A DNA stretch of 64,000 nucleotides from Schoenoplectus triqueter (lineage: Eukaryota > Streptophyta > Magnoliopsida > Poales > Cyperaceae): positions 620,001 to 684,000 of the forward strand of contig CAXKVV010002144.1 in the NCBI GenBank assembly GCA_964058805.1. Direction: 5' to 3'. This document shows positions 55,641 through 63,104 of this stretch, in pieces; the first letter of the stretch is position 1; every line of letters starts with the position of its first letter. Both the position numbers and the translations under genes were made by a program. The notes below the pieces were generated by a model, which made no database searches, was not told the origin of the DNA, and was given only the letters and a program-made list of their open reading frames with translations.

Positions 55641-56067
55641 CTCGTTTTCGGCGGTACCGATGGCGTCGGGACCCGTTTTCATGTTTTGCGCTCTCGGACT
55701 CGTTTTCGACGGTACCGAGGGCGTCGGGTGCCGTTTTCATGTTTTGCGCTCCCCGACTCGTTTGCGGCGGTACCGTTGGCGTCGGGACCCGCTTTCATGT
55801 TTTGCGCGCTCGGACTCGGTTTCGGCAGTACCGAGGGCGTCGGGTCCCGTTTTCATGTTTTGCGCGCCCGAACTCGGTTTCGGCGGTACCGAGGGCGTCG
55901 GGTCTCGTTTTCATGTTTTGCGCTCCCGGACCCGGTTTCGGCGGTACCGAGGGCGTCGGGTCCCGTTTTCATGTTTTGCGCGCCCGAACTCGGTTTCGGC
56001 CGTACCGAGGGCGTCGGGTCCCGTTTTCATGTTTTGAGCACCCCGACTCGTTTTCGGCGGTACCGAT

Positions 56068-56101
56068 GGCTGTGCGACCCTTTTTCGCGTGCTCCGCACC
56101 G
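56068..56101 (+). repeat. Decayed terminal satellite monomer at the array edge
   Basis: After the last regular palindrome (TACCGATGG) the next unit should read like GGCGTCGGGACCCG followed by the T-rich patch. Instead it reads GGCTGTGCGACCCTTTTTCG and then GCGTGCTCCGCACC. These align base for base with a satellite unit at many positions, but with about a third changed. Beyond about 56,101 the similarity is lost. Confidence 0.65.
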
Positions 56102-56390
56102 CCGCTGGGCGATGGGTTGCGGAAGAAGGACACGGAGATCCCTCCCGAACGTGCATCTGCTGGGTGTCGGCCGATTCTGCCGTTTAGAGATTATTTGGAT
56201 GCACATTTAGGGGGTTTTTAGTGATTGTGAGTTCTTGTAGATTCCGGTGGGCGCAAGCCCCCACCGTTAATTACCCTGGGCTACTAACCTCGAGGCACCT
56301 CTGGATCTTTGAAAGAGAGAAGCAAATAGTATAGTTAAAAGATGGTCAAGTGGTCGTCTAATTTCATAAAAAGGGGTCTACGGAAGATGA
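56102..56390. other. Unique flank next to the array; small GC hairpin
   Basis: No gene is recognised here. A possible hairpin lies at 56,245-56,266. Its arms are CGGTGGGC and GCCCCCACCG around a GCAA loop, with two unpaired bases in the 3' arm. Base composition drops steeply from the GC-rich array to ordinary or AT-rich DNA within about 150 bp. Confidence 0.5.
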
Positions 56391-56556
56391 ACCTACAAAC
56401 AGATCGGTTCAATCTATGGAAGACAAACCTACAAACAGATCGGTTTTATCCTATGGAAGACGAACCTACAAACAGATCGGTTCAATCTATGGAAGACAAA
56501 CCTACAAACAGATCGGTTTTATCCTATGGAAGACGAACCTACAAACAGATCGGTTC
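56391..56556. repeat. Tandem repeat of about 73 bp made of two 36/37-bp halves
   Basis: The core ACCTACAAACAGATCGGTT starts at 56,391, 56,427, 56,464, 56,500 and 56,537. The spacings alternate 36, 37, 36, 37. Alternate halves end in CAATCTATGGAAGAC and TTATCCTATGGAAGAC, so the true repeat is a 73-bp dimer. An 86-codon open frame over it is a by-product. Confidence 0.9.
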
Positions 56557-57067
56557 AGTCCATGCCACCTCGAGATGTAACCTTACCTACAGACCAGGTT
56601 AATCTCTTTAGAGGGGCTTGAGGTGAGTCTACATACAGAACGACTCGACCTTCGTTGATCTAGAAGATAAACCTACAAACAGATCGGTTTAATCTTAACT
56701 AGTCAACAACCAATCACACAAAATACAACTCGAAGCGCTGAGCCGGTTGATCTTGAGGTTGGTGAATCAGGAGAAGGGTGGATATGGCCCACGTGTTTCT
56801 TCTCACTGATCTTCTAGATCATGAATTCGAAGCACTAAGCCGATTCATAAACCTAGGAAACACAATTGCACACAATGTCAAACCTGAAGCGCTGAGCTAG
56901 TTCAACATTGAGGCATGTGTTAGTGAAGGAACCTACCTACAGAACGGTTCACATTCACTGTTTTGTGAATGAATCTACCTACAGACCGATTCAATCTCAC
57001 AGTCTCGGGAAATGAACCAGGAGACAAACTTATCGACGGATGAGTTCAGTCTTGCCAGCTCAAATCG
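56557..57067. repeat. Degenerate outliers of the ACCTACAAACAGATCGG repeat
   Basis: Scattered related copies are seen near 56,583 (ACCTACAGACCAGGTT), 56,626 (TCTACATACAGAACGACTC), 56,671 (a full core), 56,931 (ACCTACCTACAGAACGGTTC) and 56,971 (TCTACCTACAGACCGATTC). Between them AAGCGCTGAGC or AAGCACTAAGC recurs near 56,734, 56,829 and 56,887. Nothing here looks coding. Confidence 0.6.
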
Positions 57068-57755
57068 TCATGAATTACTTGTTCATGACACCGAGTCATT
57101 AAGATGTCGCTTCGCTCGGACATCTTAATGTTCTTCTTCTTCAAAGTCGACATATCTCTCCATGCTGATGTCGTAGCTTTGGTCATTCTTCAGCGAGCGT
57201 CAAGATGTTCTTGTCTCGACTAATCATTCTACGTGTTGCATTACTTGTGCAAAATTACTATGTTGCCCTACACCCCTTGTGTGAGCGTATTCAATCATGA
57301 GTTACTTGCTCATGGCAGCGAGTCATTAAGATGTCACCTATCTAGGACATCATAATGTTCTTCTTCTTCAGAGTCGATATATATCTCCATGTTAATATCG
57401 CAGCTCTGGTTATTCTTCATCAAGTGTCAAGATGTTCTTGTCTCGACATATTCACTCATGTTGCTATCGAAGCCTTATTCATCTTACGTCAAGATGTTCT
57501 TGTCTCAACGTATCTTATTATTCTTTATCAAGTGTCAAGATGTTCTTGTCTCGACATATCTTCTCGTATTGTTATTAAAGCCTTAATCATCTCACGTCAA
57601 GATGTTTTTGTCTCAACGTATCTTCTTCATATTGCTATCAAAGCCTAAATCATCCTACGTCAAGATGTTCTCGTCTTGACTAATCATTCTAAATGTTATA
57701 TCATGTGTGCAAATATTCATATGTGGCTCTACACTCCTTATGTGAGCATATTTAT
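57068..57755. repeat. Two-block repeat with an expanded CAAGATGTTCTTGTCTCGAC core
   Basis: A block starting TCATGAATTACTTG at 57,068 is repeated from 57,295 (TCATGAGTTACTTG). Both share GAGTCATTAAGATGTC, a TAATGTTCTTCTTCTTCA segment and the end pattern near TGTGTGAGCGTATT (first copy) and TATGTGAGCATATT (second). In the second block the core has multiplied: it occurs at 57,201 once, then at 57,428, 57,491, 57,536, 57,598 and 57,661, spaced 63, 45, 62 and 63 bp. Two short open frames here (65 and 97 codons) simply follow the repeat. Confidence 0.8.
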
Positions 57756-57822
57756 TTATTTCTAAAATGCACAAAATCTATTATATAATATCTTCCATTA
57801 TCATTCTTTATTATAAAGATGC

Positions 57823-57874
<52 letters not shown>

Positions 57875-59000
57875 TTTATTTTTAAACTCTATTTATCTAT
57901 GTAGAAAATTATTTACAAAAATAATAGGAAAAAGGGGTTAGCTATTTAACTAGATTTTCATTTATATTTTTGGGATTTTTTTTATAATAGCTAAAATAGT
58001 AGAATTTTTATTTTTATTATTTCTAAACTCTATTTATTTTGTAGAAAATCACTTACAAAAATAATAGAAAATAAAATGGGTATGATCTTTTTATTTGTAT
58101 ATTTTTTTTAAAAAAAAATGTTTATAATAGCCAAAGTAATAGAATTTTATTATTATATTCTATTATTCATTATGTAGGAATTATTTACAAAATCAAAAGA
58201 TGGTTAGCTATATTATTTTATTATTATTATTATTTTTTTATTATTATTTTTTATTTTTATTTTAATATCTATAATAGCTAAAAAGAACTCATTACTAATA
58301 TTCTATCCTATTTATTATACTATTCATTATTTTTTATTATTTCTATTTATTATCTATAGAAAAGTATAAGATTTTTTTATTATTACTTGAAAATAGCCAT
58401 AAGAGATGAAATTCATTATGTTTTTATTACAACTATTATCTTTATTGCATTTTATTCATCAAAAGTATTTTTATTGTATATATTTGTATAGAAATAACAA
58501 AAGAAATACAATTCATATTATAAAACTATATTATCATTCTTTATTATAAAAGAAAATGTATTTACTATTTATTACCATGGTATTATATTTTTGTATATTT
58601 TGTGCTATTTATTTTTATTATTCTTTTTACAGAAAATATCAATATAATATCTATTATTATTATTATATATTTTTTTTTATTTATCAAAGAACATAGCTAA
58701 TCTCACTATTTATTATAGTATATTGCTATCATCATTATTATTTCATGGAAAATCACTTGAAAAATCACTAAAATATATCTAGTTATTATTTATGATTTTT
58801 ATTTGTATTTTTTGGAATTTTTATAGTATTTAAAATGGCAAGTCAAATCTAGGTCAAATATACCAATATATGTAGTGTATTTTGCTTTTAAATTGTTTTA
58901 TCATGATTACATTTTTAAAACTGAAATATTATCATATAGAAAAATAGTATGAAAAATAAGAAAATTTTAGAAACAAATTTGAGTCAATTTGGAGTTCAGG
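57720..59000. repeat. Strongly AT-rich tract with degenerate repeats of about 137 bp
   Basis: This stretch is mostly A and T with many TATTATT runs. A degenerate unit is recognisable from AAACTCTATTTAT followed by GTAGAAAA and TTACAAAAATAATAG, near 57,885 and 58,022. A weaker copy lies near 58,155 (TTCATTATGTAGGAATTATT). No coding potential is seen, and a 60-codon frame at the right end looks fortuitous. Confidence 0.65.
57823..57875. repeat. (ATT)n microsatellite
   Basis: About sixteen uninterrupted ATT/TTA triplets, then running into T-rich sequence. Confidence 0.95.
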
Positions 59001-59340
59001 AGCATTTTCAAATCATTTATCTATTCTATATTATTACTATTCTGTTATTATTTAATTACTGGGCCTAATCTGGGCCGTCAGATTTGCATCCAGATTATCA
59101 TATACCTTTATTTCATTATAAACTTATTTGGGCCGCTGGATCTATTCCTGAGATTGGTGCACATTAGATGAAGGGCCCAGATCTTCATTTATTCAATCAG
59201 GCTTATTTGACTATGAATCACTTGGGCCATTAGATTTACTTTGAGATTCACTCATCTGAGATGAAAGGTTTAGATCAACTCCTTCTTTTTCCTTTAAGCC
59301 GCGGTTTATAACTGACGTTGGATTCCTTTAAGATGTGTTT
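59001..59340. other. Intergenic DNA with repeated GGGCC...AGAT motifs
   Basis: Similar motifs occur near 59,072 (GGGCCGTCAGATTT), 59,130 (GGGCCGCTGGATCT), 59,173 (GGGCCCAGATCTTC) and 59,224 (GGGCCATTAGATTT). Motifs of this kind are common in plant intergenic and promoter-proximal DNA. No gene is recognised. Confidence 0.5.
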
Positions 59341-59547
59341 TCGCGCATCAAATCTCGTGTTCATGCGCTAAAAGTCGTGCACATTCGTCCCTCTGACTGT
59401 CCCGTTGACCACTTCGCTGAGATTCGTGCAGGGAGCTGTTTCCGGTGACCGGAGCTCCGCCCTTCCGATCAGGTAAACCTAGCAGCGCCGCTTTACTCTC
59501 AAGAACCTTTTTATCACTCCTGATTGAAGATCGGTATGGTGTTCTAG

Positions 59548-59560
59548 CGTATATAAGGGT
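59548..59560 (+). promoter_or_regulatory. TATA-like site
   Basis: CGTATATAAGGG matches the plant TATA box pattern. No clear downstream reading frame starts nearby, so this is a sequence match only. Confidence 0.25.
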
Positions 59561-59599
59561 ACCATTTTCGGTACAGTTCAAATTCGGTACCGATTGAGT

Positions 59600-60390
59600 T
59601 TTCAATCGCGAATTTCACTCAATTGATTGATGAATCTTGCAATTGAACTTCTGTTACTGATCGCCTGTGTCTTCTGATCGTGTTTGTGAAGTCGAATTTT
59701 CTTTTGAGGTGTTGTGCATGGCCTATTCCACTTAAGCATGGTCGTGCACGGTACCGGTCACGCTAACTTCAATGCTATGTGATGAATTGCTCCCAATTAC
59801 ACCGCTTCCTTGCACCTTGAACCGGTCTCAGGCTCTCAAGTCATCGTTTAGGCAAAGGAGTCGAGAGGAATGGCTTATCCTTCTATCGACTCCATACTGA
59901 CAGATCATCGGCCGATTTGGTGAATGGGAGAGTTGCGAAACTCTACTACCAATCCCGTTGCAGATTCAAATGATATAGAAAGAAGCGAAAGAATAGGTAC
60001 ATGTAATCATATGAAGCCTAAACCGAAAGATCAAATCTTTGCTTCTATGAAATACTGGTAATTTCCAAGATTTAATCAAAAGAACATGAATTGAAAAGAA
60101 GAAAAAGGATAATGCGAAAAAGGCATAAAGAATCACACTGTGAACTAAAATTGGACAGAAAATAGCAAATTATTTGATTATTCAATGCAAGAACTGATTT
60201 TATTGCACAGCTACAACTCTGCCCTAATCACATCTTCAATTCCATAGCAATACCTGCTTAGCAAACTTGCAAGTGATGAATAGAGCTTGTGAAGATTATA
60301 AATTGGATCGAATTGAGAGACTAGGTCTACTATCAATTGATTCAATTGCCTCTGTTCACTTTGCCTCACTCTCTCTCTTCTCCTTGCTGA
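59600..60390. other. No gene recognised; ordinary intergenic sequence
   Basis: Composition is balanced to AT-rich, with stops in all frames. A short hairpin (AGAGTT, loop GCGA, AACTCT) lies near 59,931. No tRNA, terminal repeat or transposase signal was found. Confidence 0.4.
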
Positions 60391-60409
60391 TCTCTCTCTC
60401 TCTCTCTCT
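60391..60409. repeat. (CT)n microsatellite
   Basis: About nine CT units, in a broader CT-rich stretch from about 60,365. Confidence 0.9.
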
Positions 60410-60452
60410 TAATTGCTAGAAATTTTCGAACCCCCTCTTCATTCTCTGTAGA

Positions 60453-60467
60453 GGGTTTATATAGGCC
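60453..60467 (+). promoter_or_regulatory. TATA-like site downstream of a CT-rich stretch
   Basis: GGGTTTATATAGGCC resembles a plant TATA box and sits about 45 bp after the CT microsatellite. CT-rich tracts followed by such a motif occur in plant promoters and in some retrotransposon terminal repeats. No matching gene or second terminal repeat is seen. Confidence 0.25.
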
Positions 60468-60479
60468 AGAATACAAGGT

Positions 60480-61254
60480 GTGAGAGAGGGTTTGTGTTTG
60501 TTCAATTCTTTGGATTGCTAATGTGGCACTCCATCTCACCTTTCATTTTACAAACCAGTGGCCAGGATTGATTCTCTTTGTGCTTCTTGATGTTAAGTCC
60601 ACGGATTGATGACTTGGCAATCGACAGGTATAACAGATTGTGGCGGGTTAGTTATTGTTTTCCTTGTATTCACCATCTTGCCATTTATAACTGTCATTTG
60701 CACTCCTTTCAATTCTTCTAGAACCTTCTCTGATCCAATTAACATTCGTCTAAATCAATTAATTGGGTCTATATATACCAATTAGGTGCCACTAGCGTTT
60801 TCCTTTCTGATTTGCCTTAATCCACAGCCAAAGCATCCTTCTTCATCTCTTTGCTTATTTCTCTAATTACAAGCTCATTCATGCCCCTTTTAGTCTCAGA
60901 TATCAATTTCACACCTTTTTTTGAGATCCTATACTGTTGAGATCGAGTATTACAGATCCCTTCACTGACCCGAGTGGTGGACTGGTGTAGCATTAGGTTA
61001 GAACTTCCCTCAAGTTAATCCAAGCTTCTGGATAGCATCGCAAAGGTTAGAACATTGTATAAGCACTGCCAATTTGATCTCTTATATTTGTATGAGTCGA
61101 TTACAAGTTTCAATTTTGCAAGCTATCTTCGACCGATTCTCCATATTTCCTTTGTGATTCATTGAAATTTGTTGCTTATGTATCTCTAATCCGCCTTGTC
61201 TTGCCCATTCTAATCATATCCAGGGAATAAGAACACCTTTCAAAGCATCCCTCC
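60480..61254. other. No gene recognised
   Basis: AT-moderate sequence with frequent stops in all frames. No repeat, RNA gene or mobile-element ends were identified. Confidence 0.4.
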
Positions 61255-61431
61255 ATGGCGCCTCCTTCTGTGTCGCGCGGAAGAAAAAGACGGAAGGGAA
61301 GGGAAGAAGAAGGAAGTAGTCTCGATCGGGATGGTCTAGGCGCATGTGAGCCGCAACAGCAAAGGGTCCACCGTCAGAGAGGCGTTACACAAGAGCCAGG
61401 TACTCATCTCTCTTCTTTGCTGTTTATTTAA
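61255..61431 (+). CDS. Possible small protein or first exon, 58 codons, unknown function
   Basis: The frame opens with ATG in a reasonable plant context (CTCCATGGCG). It encodes 58 residues beginning MAPPSVSRGRKRRKGREEEG, basic then acidic. The stretch is more GC-rich than its surroundings. A plausible splice donor, CAG/GTACTC, lies at 61,399-61,401, inside the frame. If used, the frame would leave the exon after 48 codons plus one base. An acceptor-like AG ending at 63,129 would rejoin the PMD frame in phase, giving an intron of about 1.7 kb. I recognise no domain, and the splicing idea is inference only. It may equally be a chance frame. Confidence 0.25.
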   Translation: MAPPSVSRGRKRRKGREEEGSSLDRDGLGACEPQQQRVHRQRGVTQEPGTHLSSLLFI

Positions 61432-61695
61432 ATTTCAACTTTATTTGAATGGGCTTGGTTCATGCGCCTCTGTCTTATAATGCTTACAACCTGGCCCCAC
61501 TTGTCAGGATTTAATCTTGCTGCTTAGCTAAGATTTAGGAATTGATCATCATTTAGCCTTAATTAGGGCCCACATGTCAGTCATACAGGGTTTAAACTAA
61601 TGACTTACACATAGCTAATTGGGATGATGTGTCACCAATCATGCTGTGACACATGTCAAATGAACTTGGCTGTGTTGGAATTAACCTGCTGATGT
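61432..61695. other. Intergenic DNA with grass-like GGCCCCAC/TGTCAG motifs
   Basis: CTGGCCCCACTTGTCAGG is near 61,491 and GGGCCCACATGTCAGTC near 61,567. No gene is recognised. Confidence 0.4.
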
Positions 61696-61895
61696 GCTAT
61701 ACCACGTGTACTGCCATGTGGCAAGGTTGCTGAGATGGCCCTATCACCAGCTGCCACGTGGTATATCGGTGGGGCCCACTTCTTGGCTGACTTCACTGGT
61801 GTGGGGCCCACATGTGCTGAGGTGGCCCAATAGATGTGTGCCACGTGGCACATGTATGCTGACTTGGCTTATCCTGGTGCTGCCACGTGGCACAC
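61696..61895. promoter_or_regulatory. Cluster of G-box (CACGTG) palindromes
   Basis: CCACGTGT is near 61,702, and the full palindrome CCACGTGG is at 61,754-61,761, 61,841-61,848 and 61,883-61,890, three of them within CTGCCACGTGG or TGCCACGTGGCA. CACGTG is the core bound by plant bZIP and bHLH factors. The copies share flanks such as GCTGA and CTTGGCT, so they may be a degenerate local repeat rather than selected sites. The overlapping short open frames on both strands look fortuitous. Confidence 0.5.
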
Positions 61896-61904
61896 CCTCT
61901 CTCC

Positions 61905-61925
61905 TCCGTTATTTTATATATTCTG
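61905..61925 (+). promoter_or_regulatory. TATA-like site just after the G-box cluster
   Basis: TTATTTTATATATTC lies about 20 bp past the last G-box. With the G-boxes it has the layout of a plant promoter, but no convincing coding start follows within 300 bp. Confidence 0.25.
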
Positions 61926-62310
61926 TGTTCTCTTGTACCCAGTTTGCACCCAAAGAGGCCTCTGTCCCCAAGTTGCACCCAGAGTCATTTTGATCAAATC
62001 TCAGCTCTTGATTAATCCATTTAATCTGTTTTATCTTCTCTGAATTTATTTTAATAGCTCCACTTATCCAAAAATCATGAAAATTTCACCAAAAATCCCT
62101 AAATTCATGATGATCATCCCTGTAATTTTTAATTCCATTTTTGCCCCTCCTTTTTTGAATTAAAAATTCTTTTGTCAAATAAACCCTGTTATTCCTTCTG
62201 AATTAATCCCAGATTTCATTTGTAGCTCAATGTCTCTGCCAATTATCTCTCTCTTGCAGAAACCACCCTAACTAAACATCAATTAGACTTATATTGACAT
62301 TCATTAGGGC
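61926..62310. other. No gene recognised
   Basis: AT-rich sequence with poly-T and poly-A runs and stops in all frames. Confidence 0.4.
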
Positions 62311-62530
62311 TTGATTTGATCAAATGCTGACTACTTATCAGCAATTAATACAAATCTAGACTTGATCAGGTGGTTGCTCCCAGCTTTGGCACCTGACCAG
62401 TCTTGTGAAATTGACTTTCAATCCCTTAACATGAGGGTGACTTGGTCAAAGAACTGACTACTTATCAGTAATTGACACAAATCAAAGCATGGTTAGGTGG
62501 TTGCTCGCAGCTTTGGCACCAGGTCAGCCT
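62311..62530. repeat. Pair of direct repeats about 90 bp long, 127 bp apart
   Basis: The first copy is about 62,311-62,403 and the second about 62,438-62,530. CTGACTACTTATCAG begins at 62,327 and 62,454. Both copies continue through GGTGGTTGCTC and CAGCTTTGGCACC, with scattered substitutions between them. There are no ends or target duplications typical of a transposon. Confidence 0.8.
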
Positions 62531-62699
62531 TGAAAGCAAAATCACATTTGAAATTTCTCATGACTAGTTGCATCAAAATGCTAGCTTGGCATTGACATCA
62601 TTTCATGTAGCATAGGGATTATACTGCTTCAGCTCCTTTCTAGGGTTAGCTCCAAAGGCAGATTTCTAGGGTTCAACTCTGGTCCCTATAGCAGGTCAC

Positions 62700-62845
62700 T
62701 GAGGTGTGGGGTCCACCTGTCAGTGAAAAATGGTTACATGGGTGACTCATCAGATAGGCTATGTTGTTAGATTCATCTACAAGGGACTGCCAGGTGGGTC
62801 CCACTTGTCAGAGAAAATGTAATCAAATGGCTGACCCATCAGGAG
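62700..62845. repeat. Pair of direct repeats about 50 bp long, 89 bp apart
   Basis: GTGGGGTCCACCTGTCAG at 62,705 and GTGGGTCCCACTTGTCAG at 62,794 start two similar segments. Both continue through a GTGAAAAA or GAGAAAAT stretch to a GACTCATCAG or GACCCATCAG end. Confidence 0.75.
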
Positions 62846-62902
62846 ATTTTCTCTCTCCCAAATCTCCCGAGGGTCAGCCACCTCGAATGAGTAGGAGGTG
62901 GT

Positions 62903-62920
62903 GGGGTATTTATACTCTTC
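62903..62920 (+). promoter_or_regulatory. TATA-like site upstream of the PMD frame
   Basis: GGGTATTTATACTC lies about 200 bp before the PMD frame opens. A short inverted repeat (CCACCT...AGGTGG) precedes it. This is consistent with a promoter, but it is only a motif match. Confidence 0.25.
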
Positions 62921-63082
62921 ACTTCATGCCCAGCATTCCATTGTGGGACTAATGAATTCATTCCGGGGTTAAGCAGCGACCTCTTCTGATCAGTGGGCCA
63001 TCTTTTCATTGCTTTCTCTCCTTCCCTCTTCTTATGATTTGTCATTAATCATCAATTTATTTTCATTTATTCATTTACTCAT

Positions 63083-63100
63083 CCTTGAAATTTTTCAAGG
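63083..63100. repeat. Short perfect inverted repeat
   Basis: CCTTGAAA and TTTCAAGG separated by two bases, ending just before the stop codon (63,102-63,104) that bounds the PMD frame. Confidence 0.8.
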
Positions 63101-63104
63101 GTAA

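Larger units (their letters stand above)
1..56069 (+). repeat. 58-bp GC-rich satellite array, about 967 head-to-tail monomers
   Basis: A representative monomer is 176-233, and the next begins at 234. Each monomer has a recognisable order: GGCGTCGGGWCCCG, a T-rich patch around TTTTCATGTTTT, a variable patch beginning GCG or GCT, CTCG, TTTCGGCG, then the palindrome CGGTACCG. The spacing is 58 bp with occasional 57-, 59- and shorter units. All copies point the same way, with no inversion and no inserted element seen. The copies I counted are about 62-64% GC and carry about ten CpG each. The unit count comes from the first unit start (2), the last (56,068) and the period. The left end lies outside the window. 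No function is asserted. A centromeric, pericentromeric, knob-like or subtelomeric location are all possible. Confidence 0.97.
30900..56069 (+). repeat. Right variant domain of the satellite array
   Basis: This half is marked by variants absent or rare to the left: GGCTTCGGGTCCAGTTTTC, GGCGGCGCCGAGG, and GCACCGGGACTCG or GCACAGGGACTCG. Beyond 44.4 kb there is also a GGACTAGTTTTCGG variant (near 44,427, 46,811, 47,340, 48,909, 53,726, 54,193, 54,829 and 55,291). The duplication blocks are shorter (about 0.7-2.3 kb) than in the left domain. The same 58-bp period and orientation continue without interruption. Confidence 0.7.

Noticed and set aside
1..56069. CRISPR array or bacterial repeat-protein gene
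   Set aside because: Units are contiguous without unique spacers, no cas genes are present, and the flank is plant DNA.
1..56069. CENP-B box or rDNA spacer identity of the satellite
   Set aside because: TTTCGGCGGTACCGAGG only loosely resembles a CENP-B box. No rRNA gene sequence is present to support a ribosomal spacer, although derivation from one cannot be excluded.
831..56156. Reverse-strand frames of 62-136 codons (MKTGPDALGTAETE-type)
   Set aside because: Each is about one cycle between stops on the reverse strand of the satellite, repeated with the monomers.
79..56221. Dozens of forward-strand frames of 200-4,600 codons encoding an Arg/Phe-rich repeat peptide
   Set aside because: They are produced by a stop-free 58-bp repeat read in all frames, overlap one another in all three frames, and show no known domain. 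The satellite explains them fully.
56201..56222. Plant telomere-like ATTTAGGGGG
   Set aside because: A single near-match to TTTAGGG with no repetition.
56342..56602. 86-codon frame
   Set aside because: It lies over the 73-bp tandem repeat and its peptide just repeats LQTDRF or PTNRS.
57355..57648. 65- and 97-codon frames
   Set aside because: They follow the CAAGATGTTCTTG repeat, and their peptides only mirror its period.
58989..59171. 60-codon hydrophobic frame
   Set aside because: The AT-rich sequence gives Ile/Leu/Phe/Tyr codons by composition, with no homology recognised.
59348..59605. 85-codon reverse-strand frame
   Set aside because: No recognisable domain, and it opposes a TATA-like site on the forward strand; length is within chance expectation.
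59300..61300. Retrotransposon terminal repeat with primer-binding site
   Set aside because: CT-rich and TATA-like parts suggested it, but no TG...CA-bounded pair, tRNA-complementary primer site or polyprotein was found.
61656..62043. Four overlapping short frames on both strands (61-99 codons)
   Set aside because: They overlap antisense over the G-box repeats, and their Cys/His/Trp-rich peptides mirror the repeated GCCACGTGGC motif.
62761..63045. 63- and 68-codon frames on opposite strands
   Set aside because: They overlap direct repeats and show no domain or codon signal.
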